Shown here piece by piece: positions 54,824-63,619 of a stretch of 64,000 nucleotides of DNA. How positions within the stretch are numbered: the first letter of the stretch is position 1; the number at the start of each line of letters is the position of its first letter. The DNA is taken from the NCBI GenBank assembly GCA_027488855.1, contig JAIYAV010000095.1:19645-83644 (forward strand), written 5' to 3'. The notes below the pieces were generated by a model, which ran no database searches, was not told the origin of the DNA, and saw only the letters and a program-made list of their open reading frames with translations. The translations under genes were made by a program, and so were the position numbers. The DNA comes from Saprospiraceae bacterium. GTDB lineage: Bacteria > Bacteroidota > Bacteroidia > Chitinophagales > Saprospiraceae.

Positions 54824-57800
54824 TTACCTTTCTTTAGTCATGATCAATTGAATGCTTTGTTGCTGCAACAAGCGGTTGAACGCCGCTACGTCGTTGCTTT
54901 TGATCGCTTTCAATTGGTTTTGCAAGGGGGCAAAAGTTTTTTTCAAGTCTTCCAGTCTTTCATAACAACCAGCGTTGGGGCGATCGTCCTGGTTGTTTAC
55001 AATCGAGTACAAATAAGCCATTTGGTCGTCGATTTGGGAAGGGTAATTGATGGGATCTTGCCCGACCTCACTTTTGGTTTGGATCAATTTTTCTTCCAAC
55101 TCGTTCAAGGATTTGACCAGAGGGTCACCTGCCGTTTTGATGGCTTTGGCTACATTGGGTTTGTATTTGCTGCTGCGTTCCAACACATCTTTGATTTGGG
55201 TGCGCCAAGAGCGCAAATCGGCGATGGTGGTATGGCAGCTATTGAACAATTCTTTTACTTGCATGGCCAGATCGTATTGGGCTTGCAGATCGGCATCACT
55301 TTGAGCCCAGCGGGGGTCTTTTTTGATTTCCAAGGTCTGCTCTTGCCGAATGCCTTTGTATTCCAACACAATTTTGTGTGTACCGGGCATCGCCTTTACC
55401 GGGCTCATATCGGCCAGTGAAAATTGAGCGCCAGGCAAGGCTTCGGGGCCTTCATACGTCATGTCCCACTCCAGGCGGTTGAGGCCATTGCGCCAAGGCA
55501 GCAGCTCTTCGTCGGCACCGGGACTGGAAGCGTACACTTTTCTCGTTTTGCCTTGAGGATCAATGATCGAAAGGCGCATCACTGCGGTATCGCCCGCCTT
55601 TTTTTCCGCTGTAAAATAATACAGGATAGCGCCGTTGGGGCTAGGATCAGGGGCAGCAGCTCCACGGAATCCGCTGAACTGATTTCGGTAGGCCACGCGG
55701 GGTTTGAATAAGGTGGCTACAGCATCGATGTTTTGAGAAATAGTGTGCAAGGGCGTGAGGTCATCTAGGATCCAAAAACCCCGGCCGTGGGTAGCCAACA
55801 CCAAATCATCGTTTTTCAAAGCCAGGTCTGCGATAGACACGGGCGGCAAGTTGAATTGGAAATTTTGCCAGTTTTTGCCTTCATCAAAAGACACATACAT
55901 GCCATATTCCGTTCCTGCGTACAACAAACCTTTACGCTTCGGATCTTCACGCACCACTTTGACGTAGTGATCGGCGGGGATGCCATTTTTGCCATCGGTC
56001 AGCAGTGTCCAGCTTTGACCGTAGTTGTTGGTCAAAAAGATGTAAGGTTTGAAGTCGTTTTCACGGTATTTGTGCACAGCGATGAGTGCGCGTCCGGGAG
56101 CATGGCTGGAGAGCTCGATCATGTTCACGGTGCCTTCCAGCGGAATGTTGCTGGGGGTGATTTCTTTCCAGTTTTTGCCGTTGTCGCGGGAGATGTGTAC
56201 CCGGCCATCGTCGCTACCCGCCCAGAGTTCACCAGCGGTTTGGGCGGATTCTTCAAAGGCAAAAATGGTGGTGTACAATTCAACACCAGTGTGGTCGTGT
56301 TGGATCGGACCACCGGGGATATCCTGGAATTTGTCTTTGTCCGTGGTCAAATCGGGACTGATGACTTCCCAGGTCCGGCCCCCATCGGGCGAGCGATGCA
56401 CGTATTGCGAACAGTGGTACACGACATCAGGATTGTGTGGGGAAACCCGGATGGGCGCATTCCATTGGAAGCGGTAGCGAATGTCACGCGGTGCAGTGCC
56501 ATCGTGCATTTGTGGGTAAGCTACTACATCGCGGCGATGGCCCCTACTCAGATCCGTTTTGGTGATTTGACCGATGTAATTGCCCGCGTAAACGACATTG
56601 GGATTGCGCGGGTCAACGGCAATGTGGCCACTTTCGCCGCCGCCTACCTCGTGCCAAAGTTCCTGTGGCGTCAAAGCATTGTCGAAACGGCTGGGTATCG
56701 AGATGGTAGAGTTGTCTTGTTGGGCGCTGTACAAGCGGTAGGGAAACTGATTGTCGAGCGTAAGGCGGTAAAACTCGGTGGTAGGTTGGTTGAGTTGGCT
56801 GCTCCAGGTGCGGCCAGCATTGAGGGTCACGCAGGCCCCGCCGTCGTTGCCCTGGATCATCAGGTTGGTGTTGTCGGGGTTGATCCAAAGCACGTGGGTA
56901 TCGCCATGGGGTACCGAGATGCGGGTGAAACTTTTGCCCCCATCAATGGACTTCATAAAACTGGTGTTGAGGTTGTACACGGTGTTTTCGTCCTTGGGGT
57001 CGGCATAAATGCGCGAGTAGTACCAGGCCCGCTGGCGGATGCTGTGATCGCGGCAGACCTTGGTGAAACTTTTTCCGCCATCATCCGAACGGTACAAGCC
57101 ACCTTTGGTTTCTTCCTGGGCTTCCATTTGTACCCAAACCCGGGATGGTTTTACGGGCGAAACGGCGATGCCAACGCGGCCAACCAGGCCAGTGGGCAAA
57201 CCGCCACCCAATTTTTCCCAGGTATCACCGCCATCGAAGCTTTTCCAAACACCTCCTTCGGCACTGCCGTCGATAAAAGTCCAGGATTTGCGCTCGGCGG
57301 TCCAAAAACCAGCGTAAAGGATACGCGGATTGCTGGGGTCGGCCACTAGTTCAATGGCCCCGGTTTTATCGCTGACGTAGAGGATTTTTTCCCAGGTTTT
57401 GCCCCCATCCTTGCTGCGGAAAATGCCGCGTTGATCGCTCGGGCCAAATACATTGCCCAATACGGCTACGTAAAGCTGGTCTGGATTTTGGGGGTGAACC
57501 ACAATTTTGCCGATCTGCCCGGCTTTTTCCAGGCCAATTTGCTTCCAATGTGCACCAGCATCGGTACTCCGGTACATTCCGTCTCCCGGAATGACGTTGC
57601 CGCGAGGATCTGCGGAGCCCATGCCCACGTACACCACGTTGGGATCGGAGGGAGCGACCGCGATGGCACCCACCGAAGCGGTTTTGATGTCTTGATCAGA
57701 GATGTTGTTCCAGGTCAAACCCGCATCGCTTGTTTTCCATACACCACCGCCCGTTGCGCCCATGTAAAAGGTGTTGGGTTCTTGCCGAACGCCTTCCACC

Positions 57801-58000
57801 GCAGTAGAACGACCCCCACGACTAGGCCCTACAAAGCGGTATTTGAGCGCTTTGAGTTGGTTGGTAGTCAAAGGTGTAGGAAGTGGTGCGGAGGCGGTCT
57901 GAGCCGGGGGAGTGATCTGAGGCGCTTTTTTATTTTTTTGGGCAAAAGACGTCAAAGCAATGACACTCAGGAAGATGCAAAGGAGCGGCTTGAAATTCAT
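54824..58000 (-). CDS. VPS10/BNR-repeat exported protein
   Basis: A 1058-aa secreted protein with a beta-propeller fold. Seen: signal peptide (ALTSFAQ), then FVGPSRGGRSTAVEGV and about eleven BNR-type units of the SxDxGxxW kind (TSDAGLTW, STDAGAHW, SKDGGKTW, SFDGGDTW and others) through about residue 740. A C-terminal region of roughly 300 residues follows with a beta-sandwich-like part and a helical end. This is the family annotated as glycosyl hydrolase or sortilin-like; I see no catalytic residues that would prove hydrolysis. No T9SS sorting domain is visible at the C-terminus. It precedes the SNF2 gene. Confidence 0.85.
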   Translation of the reverse strand: MNFKPLLCIFLSVIALTSFAQKNKKAPQITPPAQTASAPLPTPLTTNQLKALKYRFVGPSRGGRSTAVEGVRQEPNTFYMGATGGGVWKTSDAGLTWNNISDQDIKTASVGAIAVAPSDPNVVYVGMGSADPRGNVIPGDGMYRSTDAGAHWKQIGLEKAGQIGKIVVHPQNPDQLYVAVLGNVFGPSDQRGIFRSKDGGKTWEKILYVSDKTGAIELVADPSNPRILYAGFWTAERKSWTFIDGSAEGGVWKSFDGGDTWEKLGGGLPTGLVGRVGIAVSPVKPSRVWVQMEAQEETKGGLYRSDDGGKSFTKVCRDHSIRQRAWYYSRIYADPKDENTVYNLNTSFMKSIDGGKSFTRISVPHGDTHVLWINPDNTNLMIQGNDGGACVTLNAGRTWSSQLNQPTTEFYRLTLDNQFPYRLYSAQQDNSTISIPSRFDNALTPQELWHEVGGGESGHIAVDPRNPNVVYAGNYIGQITKTDLSRGHRRDVVAYPQMHDGTAPRDIRYRFQWNAPIRVSPHNPDVVYHCSQYVHRSPDGGRTWEVISPDLTTDKDKFQDIPGGPIQHDHTGVELYTTIFAFEESAQTAGELWAGSDDGRVHISRDNGKNWKEITPSNIPLEGTVNMIELSSHAPGRALIAVHKYRENDFKPYIFLTNNYGQSWTLLTDGKNGIPADHYVKVVREDPKRKGLLYAGTEYGMYVSFDEGKNWQNFQFNLPPVSIADLALKNDDLVLATHGRGFWILDDLTPLHTISQNIDAVATLFKPRVAYRNQFSGFRGAAAPDPSPNGAILYYFTAEKKAGDTAVMRLSIIDPQGKTRKVYASSPGADEELLPWRNGLNRLEWDMTYEGPEALPGAQFSLADMSPVKAMPGTHKIVLEYKGIRQEQTLEIKKDPRWAQSDADLQAQYDLAMQVKELFNSCHTTIADLRSWRTQIKDVLERSSKYKPNVAKAIKTAGDPLVKSLNELEEKLIQTKSEVGQDPINYPSQIDDQMAYLYSIVNNQDDRPNAGCYERLEDLKKTFAPLQNQLKAIKSNDVAAFNRLLQQQSIQLIMTKER

Positions 58001-58080
58001 GGTCTTCGGTAAAGGTTAAGCCGCGAATATAGGGGTAAAAGCTGGGTTTTTTCAGGAATAGTTTAGTTTTTTATGTGTGC

Positions 58081-58122
58081 ATAAAAAATAGGAACCCAAG
58101 AACAAGGATTCCTATTTTTTAT
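58081..58122 (-). terminator. hairpin terminator after the DUF1761 gene
   Basis: A perfect 14-bp stem (58081-58094 with 58109-58122), A/T-rich with a central TAGGAA/TTCCTA core and a 14-base loop; on the minus strand the 3' arm ends in CCTATTTTTTAT. It lies 10 bases beyond the DUF1761 stop codon and upstream of the VPS10 gene. Confidence 0.7.
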
Positions 58123-58131
58123 AGATGTAAG

Positions 58132-58632
58132 TTACCCGAACGCACAAATAATTCCTCCCATCAACATCAAATTCAAAATCCAGAATCCGGCATTCACGGC
58201 AATGTATTTGAAACCCTTCATTTCAAATAGTGCATTGGTAGCGATGACGGGCAGCGCAAAAAACACGCCAGCAATGGTTCCATGCAGTGCACCGTGTTTG
58301 AAAGTGCGGAAATTGCCCCCGTATTTCGCCATAAATTCCTCGATGTAGTTCATCACCTCCGAATTTTCCTGCCCAAAACCAGGTGTATCCACCAAAATCG
58401 AATAGAGGTGGGCTTGGTGAATCACAACGTAAAATAAGAACATCGACAACATGATCCCCAAGAGGTAGGTCAGCCCAAAGGTCAAAAACATGTTCATCTT
58501 TTTGCCCTGTTCAGGAGTAACTCCGGCTGCTTTCATCCAGATATTGCCAAATACTTTAGGGTTGTACCAGACAAAACCAGTCACGATTGGAATCAATCCG
58601 GTAATAAAGACGAGTTGATAGTTTAAAGCCAT
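58132..58632 (-). CDS. DUF1761 family membrane protein
   Basis: A 166-aa inner-membrane protein of unknown function. Four hydrophobic helices are visible: LVFITGLIPIVTGFVWY, FGLTYLLGIMLSMFLFYVV, TIAGVFFALPVIATNALF, and the C-terminal GFWILNLMLMGGIICAF. The first helix with GFVWYNPKVFG, the following segment GVTPEQGKKMN and the last helix fit DUF1761. It has its own promoter (58691-58720) and a hairpin terminator, so it is probably monocistronic. Confidence 0.8.
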   Translation of the reverse strand: MALNYQLVFITGLIPIVTGFVWYNPKVFGNIWMKAAGVTPEQGKKMNMFLTFGLTYLLGIMLSMFLFYVVIHQAHLYSILVDTPGFGQENSEVMNYIEEFMAKYGGNFRTFKHGALHGTIAGVFFALPVIATNALFEMKGFKYIAVNAGFWILNLMLMGGIICAFG

Positions 58633-58652
58633 TTTTTGTTTTTTTAGAGTTT

Positions 58653-58672
58653 GAGCATAACTGATTATGCTC
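58653..58672 (-). promoter_or_regulatory. hairpin in the 5' leader of the DUF1761 gene
   Basis: GAGCATAA (58653-58660) pairs perfectly with TTATGCTC (58665-58672) around a 4-base loop. It lies between the predicted transcription start (about 58684) and the ATG at 58632, so it would be in the leader RNA. It lacks a T run on the minus strand, so it is not a terminator for the upstream gene. Confidence 0.4.
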
Positions 58673-58690
58673 TTAATAGGTGTTTCAGCT

Positions 58691-58720
58691 CAAAAATAAA
58701 TAAAAAGTTGAAAAATTCAA
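58691..58720 (-). promoter_or_regulatory. promoter of the DUF1761 gene
   Basis: On the minus strand TTG (58720-58718), 19 bases, then TATTTTTG (58698-58691): a good fit to the Bacteroidota promoter pattern. The predicted transcript starts near 58684, about 52 bases before the ATG. Confidence 0.55.
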
Positions 58721-58743
58721 TCAATAAGACAATTTTAAAAAAA

Positions 58744-59919
58744 TTAACCCCAGGTTCGCAAATATTCAGCAATCAAAATCCCTAAATAGGTCCCAATAGC
58801 GTTTCCTAAAGCCCCAACGAGGATGGCTGGCAAGTGCAAATCAGCGCGGTTGAGTCCTTTAGACAAAGCCAATGCGGATGCGGAACCCCCAATATTGGCC
58901 TGAGAGGCAATGGACAAAACATCCCAATCCTGTTTGAGCAGGCCTCCAATGCCAAAAAGCAAGCTGCCGTGCACCAATACCAGCACCGTCACTAGCATCA
59001 GCATGGATATGGCCAGTTGCCCATCCCGCATCAAGGCCGCCAAATCACAATAGGCGCCAATGACTGCCAAAAACAGGTAGATGCAAAACATCCCAATCAG
59101 GCGCAAACCCCGCAGCCGCTGAACGAATGGAAACTGAGCCAAAATCAGGGCCAGGGTGGTCAAAAAAATGATCATGGGAACACCCGGGAATAGGCTGGCG
59201 AACCATTGAGAAATGTACAAGGCCAAGGCTCCTACACCCAAAAGGATACTCAATTCCAGTGGATTGAGTTGCTCCTGGTCGTTGATGTGGGCATGGGCTT
59301 CATCCGTCAGGCGTTGTTGCTCCTCGGCCCCAAGCGGGCCTTTTTGTTGGCGGGGGAAATAGCGCTGCAACAAGGGAGGCAACAAAAGGGTCGCCGCCAT
59401 CCACAGGGCAGTAATGATGTTGTCGGCAGCAGTAGCCGCTGCGTATAGATTCCCTTCTTTGTTGACATCATAGTGCAAAGCGAGGGCATTAAAATTGCTG
59501 CTGCCCCCGATGTACGTTCCAGTAAACATGCCGCCTAAGGCAAAAAATGAATCCCCCAAACTTTCTGGCCCTTTGATCAGATACATGCCCGCCAACACGC
59601 CCAGCATGGTTCCAACCGAGCCTAGCAAAAAAAACAAGATCATCGGTGCGCCCGCTTTTTTTAGGCCCCGCAAATTGACGGTGAGCAGCAGGTAAAAAAT
59701 GGACAAAGGCGCCAGGTAGGTGAAAATCCCATCGTACAAGGGCGTGGGGGTACTGGCGGAGGGAATGATGCCCAAATTGGCGGTGATGGCCGTGGTGATG
59801 ATCACGAGCAAAGCGCTGCCAAAGGCTCGGAAATATGGCAATTTGCACAGTTGCTCACAAAGGATGATGTTGAGCATCAATATGGCAAAAATCGCCAGTG
59901 GGTCTTGAAAGAAGGGCAT
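58744..59919 (-). CDS. DUF819 family membrane protein (YjcL-like)
   Basis: A 391-aa integral membrane protein with about ten helices. The DUF819 signature is visible as two similar halves: GGMFTGTYIGGSSNFNALALHYDV in the first half (residues about 137-160) and SQANIGGSASALALSKGLNR in the second. The G(S/G)SN/SA re-entrant loops resemble the gluconate- or bile-acid-symporter type fold. The substrate is unknown. A short charged loop (about 210-225, AHAHINDQEQ) separates the halves. The DUF1761 gene downstream has its own promoter, so the two are probably independent. Confidence 0.85.
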   Translation of the reverse strand: MPFFQDPLAIFAILMLNIILCEQLCKLPYFRAFGSALLVIITTAITANLGIIPSASTPTPLYDGIFTYLAPLSIFYLLLTVNLRGLKKAGAPMILFFLLGSVGTMLGVLAGMYLIKGPESLGDSFFALGGMFTGTYIGGSSNFNALALHYDVNKEGNLYAAATAADNIITALWMAATLLLPPLLQRYFPRQQKGPLGAEEQQRLTDEAHAHINDQEQLNPLELSILLGVGALALYISQWFASLFPGVPMIIFLTTLALILAQFPFVQRLRGLRLIGMFCIYLFLAVIGAYCDLAALMRDGQLAISMLMLVTVLVLVHGSLLFGIGGLLKQDWDVLSIASQANIGGSASALALSKGLNRADLHLPAILVGALGNAIGTYLGILIAEYLRTWG

Positions 59920-60078
59920 GGAGGATGATTTTGGTGGTCCTCAAGATAGCTTATTTGGATTGGAAGTAAGGATGTTTTCGGTAAAGGAATTTTTGAGATT
60001 ATTTTGAGTAGGTTGTTGCACTTTGCCTTAAGTTAAGTTGTAATTTAACCCTGAAAGTTGACCACTAAATATGAAAGG

Positions 60079-60885
60079 ATGTTTAAAATAGAGCTGGTGT
60101 ATTGTATGGTGCTTTTTTTATTTTGCTTCTATGGCTGTAACCCTATAGAGGAAATTAAATTCACAGGATATGACCCAATTAATCCTGCCAGCACTATTGA
60201 TTTTGATACCCTTGCCATAAATCCAGTTTTACTTGAACACCGGGATTACCCAGATCTTTTCGTTGACACCAGTTATTATTGGGACATTTATAGCATCAAT
60301 AAGGAACTCCAATTGATTCATATTGCCAGTTCAAATTCAATGTTGATCACTGATAAAGTTGATGATTCACTAATGGTTGGCGATTTTAAATGTTCAATTT
60401 CCAATTTTTTTGACCGTCAAACTATGGAAATCAGAATTACCCAGATTCTACAATTTGAATTTAAAGCCACAAAATTCCTGGCGATTGTTACTCAGGATAT
60501 GTTTGAAGGAGGAAATAGATCGATTGATAGTAAAGTCATCCTAATTGAAAGGAAAAGAGATTCCACCTGGGCAATTTGCCCTCCCATGCTTCTTCCTGGC
60601 CATGGTAATGTACAAAGTTTTTTAGGTAACTACTTTTGCGACCTAAATGCTGATCAAAATCTCGATTTTTTGCAATGGAATGAAGGAGATACAATAAAAT
60701 TATATTCGCTTGTAAATCATCAATTTGTAAAACAGAAAGAATTTATTAAACTTTACAAAGATGACCCTTTTTCAAGCTATTTCCTGATTGATCAAAGGAA
60801 CAGCCATTGGCCATATCCCTATTTCAAATCTTCTTCAAAATTTGGAGAAGATTATCATTACGACTATCATAACCCTTATTATTGA
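60079..60885 (+). CDS. Predicted lipoprotein of unknown function, AT-rich
   Basis: I do not recognise this protein. From the ATG at 60079 it is 268 aa with a lipoprotein signal peptide: MVLFLFCFYGC, where the cysteine at about residue 21 would be lipidated. The mature part is beta-rich and acidic, with YYWDIYSI, LIHIASSNSMLI and a DLNADQNLDFLQWNEGD segment that looks like an FG-GAP/EF-hand-type calcium loop (DxNxDxxxDF). The C-terminus is rich in Tyr and His. Base composition is clearly richer in A+T than the neighbouring genes, which suggests recent acquisition or an orphan gene. A TTG start at 60058 is possible but less likely. Confidence 0.75.
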   Translation: MFKIELVYCMVLFLFCFYGCNPIEEIKFTGYDPINPASTIDFDTLAINPVLLEHRDYPDLFVDTSYYWDIYSINKELQLIHIASSNSMLITDKVDDSLMVGDFKCSISNFFDRQTMEIRITQILQFEFKATKFLAIVTQDMFEGGNRSIDSKVILIERKRDSTWAICPPMLLPGHGNVQSFLGNYFCDLNADQNLDFLQWNEGDTIKLYSLVNHQFVKQKEFIKLYKDDPFSSYFLIDQRNSHWPYPYFKSSSKFGEDYHYDYHNPYY

Positions 60886-60954
60886 TAGGATAAATTCCCA
60901 AAGGGTATTATTTTTGATTGACAATACATCCTTTCGCAAGTTAAAAACACCTTC

Positions 60955-62139
60955 ATGCCTAGCATCCCTCTGCCTACCCGTCTCGCCTCCGTCGACATCT
61001 ACCGGGGTTTTGTTATGTTTCTAATGATGGCCGAAGTATGGGAATTTGGCCACGTCGCCAAAGCTTTTCCCGAAAGTGGCTTTTGGGCCTTTTTACATTT
61101 CAACCAAAGCCATGTACCCTGGGTGGGCTGTTCCCTGCACGACTTGATCCAGCCATCATTTTCCTTTTTGGTGGGCGTGGCCCTGCCTTATTCATTGGCC
61201 AGTCGGCAGGCCAGTGGGCAGAACAACTGGCAGGTTTGGGGGCATACCTTTCGCCGGGCACTGATCCTGATTTTACTGGGCATTTTCCTGCGCTCGATGT
61301 ACGCCAAACAGACCAACTTCACCTTTGAAGATACCTTGACCCAGATTGGTTTGGGCTACGTTTTTTTGTTTGCGCTGGGATGGGTCAAAGAACGTTGGCA
61401 GTGGATAGCCTTTGCCGCCATTTTGCTGGCCTATTGGGCTGTGTTTGTTTTTTATCCTTTACCCGGTCCCGATTTCAACTGGGCTGAGGCGGGAGTAGCA
61501 GCAGATTGGCCGCATCACGCACAAGGCTTCGCAGCACATTGGAATAAAAACACGAATGCCGCCTGGGCTTTCGACCGCTGGTTTTTGAATCTTTTTCCCC
61601 GGGAAAACTTTTTTCGCTACAATGGCGGCGGCTATGCGACCTTGAGTTTTATCCCTACCCTGGGCACCATGATTTTGGGCCTGATCGCTGGCCAATGGCT
61701 CAAAACCGCCGAATCCACCCGCTTATTGTTGCGTAAGTTGCTGATGTTTGGGGTGATTTTTCTAGCTGCGGGTTTCCTGCTGAGCATCCTGGGTATTTGC
61801 CCTAACGTTAAACGCATTTGGACGCCAAGTTGGACCTTGTTCAGTGGTGGTTGGTGTTTTATTCTGCTGGCAGGTTTTTATTACATAGCGGATTTGAAAC
61901 AACAAGGTCGCTGGTTTTATGTCTTCAAGGTACTTGGCATGAATTCCATCGCCGCATACGTATTGGCGCATACCGTGATTGGTTTCATCGATTCTTCTTT
62001 CCGCATCAATGTGCATCCGCAGTACGATATGATTTTTGGAGAAGGGTATCGGACATTGGTGAGTGGTACCGTGTTGCTCACGATGCAGTTTTTGGTATTG
62101 GATTGGATGTACCGGAAGCGGATTTTTGTGAAGATATAG
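60955..62139 (+). CDS. DUF5009/HGSNAT-type membrane acyltransferase
   Basis: A 394-aa membrane protein with about ten helices, similar to heparan-alpha-glucosaminide N-acetyltransferase-like and DUF5009 proteins. The opening RLASVDIYRGFVMFLMM and the loop with PSFSFLVGVALPYSLASR are family features. The Asp in SVDIYRG and a conserved His region (HFNQSHVPWVGCSLHDLIQP, residues about 50-69) are the likely active-site area. Its donor and acceptor are unknown; acetylation of a cell-wall or periplasmic sugar is a reasonable guess. It begins 69 bases after the lipoprotein gene and may share its transcript. Confidence 0.8.
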   Translation: MPSIPLPTRLASVDIYRGFVMFLMMAEVWEFGHVAKAFPESGFWAFLHFNQSHVPWVGCSLHDLIQPSFSFLVGVALPYSLASRQASGQNNWQVWGHTFRRALILILLGIFLRSMYAKQTNFTFEDTLTQIGLGYVFLFALGWVKERWQWIAFAAILLAYWAVFVFYPLPGPDFNWAEAGVAADWPHHAQGFAAHWNKNTNAAWAFDRWFLNLFPRENFFRYNGGGYATLSFIPTLGTMILGLIAGQWLKTAESTRLLLRKLLMFGVIFLAAGFLLSILGICPNVKRIWTPSWTLFSGGWCFILLAGFYYIADLKQQGRWFYVFKVLGMNSIAAYVLAHTVIGFIDSSFRINVHPQYDMIFGEGYRTLVSGTVLLTMQFLVLDWMYRKRIFVKI

Positions 62140-62195
62140 TTGAGGGAGGTTGAGGCTGCCGCAGCGACCTGGGGGAGCCATTGGTTGTTTTCCCA

Positions 62196-62352
62196 AAGCG
62201 ACATTTTTTTATCACAAAGAAAGCACAAAGGTAAACAGAGGACACAAAGTTAGACGTTGACAAGGGTAATCTTTGGACGAAAGTTCTGTCAACATCTAAC
62301 TTTGTGTCCTCTGTTTACCTTTGTGCTTTCTTTGTGAAAAAAAATGTCGCTT
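62196..62352. repeat. 65-bp near-perfect inverted repeat, AAGCGACA family, copy B
   Basis: The left arm 62196-62261 and right arm 62288-62352 pair over about 65 bases with one bulged A (62211) and one mismatch, around a 26-base loop. The outer ends read AAGCGACATTTTTTT and AAAAAAAATGTCGCTT. The inner arms carry ACACAAAGTTAGACGTTGAC, shared with copy A (46906-47019). It lies between the convergent stop codons of the acyltransferase and MFS genes, where it would stop transcription from both sides. Confidence 0.92.
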
Positions 62353-62372
62353 CGAGTGTTTGTCCAGTAAGT

Positions 62373-63590
62373 TTATTCAGCCTTAGTGTTTCTCTGCAAC
62401 ACCAGCATCAACCCAATCGCGACGATCATCAGCCCCAAACCCACCAACAGCGAAAACTGATACGACCCCGTTTTGTCAAAACCCACCCCAAACAACAGCG
62501 GCCCAACTGCCGCCCCAATCGTATACGCCGAAAAAACAAACCCATAGACTGTACCCATCGAACGCATGCCGAAAAAACGACTGACCATGTAGGGCATAAT
62601 GTCGGATTCGGCACCCATCGCTAAACCAATCATCACCGTAGCCAAATACACCGTGAATCCGGTTGGGTACAACCAAAGCAACAAAATCCCGATGGCTGCG
62701 CCACTAAAGATGCCTGCTGCGACCAGTGGGGCTGAAAAACGATCCGCCAAAAATCCATTGGCGATGCGCCCCACCAAGGATGCTCCACCAAACAAGGAGA
62801 TGGCTAAGGCTGCAATTTGGGGTGTCAAACCTCGGTCGGTCAACATCGCCGAAAGGTGAGTCATGATCCCGGTGCAGCTGACCGCGACACACATAATGGA
62901 CAAACTCAGGAGCCAAAAACTCCGCGTAGCCGCAGCTGCACCAATGCTCATGGCACTGTTTTCAGTGGCAGAAATGTCAATATGCCCCTGGGGCTGCATG
63001 CCCATTTCTTCGGGACTGTTTTTGAGGAAAAAATGCACGATTGGGAGCGCAATCAGCACACAAGCCAGACTCAAAAAGATGTACACCTGTCGCCAATCAG
63101 CGGATTGAATCAGGAATTGCGCCAACAAGGGAATCAACAAAGCCCCCAAACCTACGCCCGCATTGCCCAATCCAATAGCCAGCGCCCGGTTTTGATTGAA
63201 CCAGTTGGCCACTATCCGCGAGTACGCCAAGGGTGAGTTGCCCGATCCGATGAAGCCACCCAAAAAATAACAGATGTAGAGGGAAATGATCGGAGCTTGT
63301 ACCCGCGAGAGCGCAAACAAACAAATGGCCATGCCAATCAAGGCAAAGGAAATGACTTTTTTTCCACCCAATTTATCAATCAAACGCCCGGAGATGGGCG
63401 AACCCAGCGCAACACCTACACTCACCAGGGAAACCGCCAGTGAAATGGAGCCCCGGTCGGTTTTAAAAGCCTCGGCCAATGGTTTGACAAACACGCCAAA
63501 ACAATACACCAGCAGCGAGCCTACGCTCAAAAACTGCCCAATCAGCGCGATGAGGACGATGCGCCAGCCGTAAAAAATGCCTGATTTCAT
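62373..63590 (-). CDS. MFS transporter, oxalate/formate-antiporter-like
   Basis: A 12-helix major facilitator of 405 aa from ATG 63590 (TTG 63599 also opens the frame). The loop motif GRLIDKLGGKKVI after helix two matches the MFS signature, and the second half repeats it as GFLADRFSAPLVAAG. The beginning GIFYGWRIVLIALIGQF and the spacing resemble the OFA and monocarboxylate branch, so an organic acid is a plausible substrate. It lies 29 bases after the partial dehydrogenase gene and is probably cotranscribed with it. Confidence 0.88.
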   Translation of the reverse strand: MKSGIFYGWRIVLIALIGQFLSVGSLLVYCFGVFVKPLAEAFKTDRGSISLAVSLVSVGVALGSPISGRLIDKLGGKKVISFALIGMAICLFALSRVQAPIISLYICYFLGGFIGSGNSPLAYSRIVANWFNQNRALAIGLGNAGVGLGALLIPLLAQFLIQSADWRQVYIFLSLACVLIALPIVHFFLKNSPEEMGMQPQGHIDISATENSAMSIGAAAATRSFWLLSLSIMCVAVSCTGIMTHLSAMLTDRGLTPQIAALAISLFGGASLVGRIANGFLADRFSAPLVAAGIFSGAAIGILLLWLYPTGFTVYLATVMIGLAMGAESDIMPYMVSRFFGMRSMGTVYGFVFSAYTIGAAVGPLLFGVGFDKTGSYQFSLLVGLGLMIVAIGLMLVLQRNTKAE

Positions 63591-63619
63591 AGCGATCAAT
63601 GTAGGTGTTTAAATGTAAG

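Noticed and set aside
55787..57349. Plus-strand open frame of 520 codons opposite the VPS10/BNR gene
   Set aside because: It lies wholly antisense to a gene with clear BNR repeats and a signal peptide; its product has no recognisable domain and reflects codon bias of the real gene.
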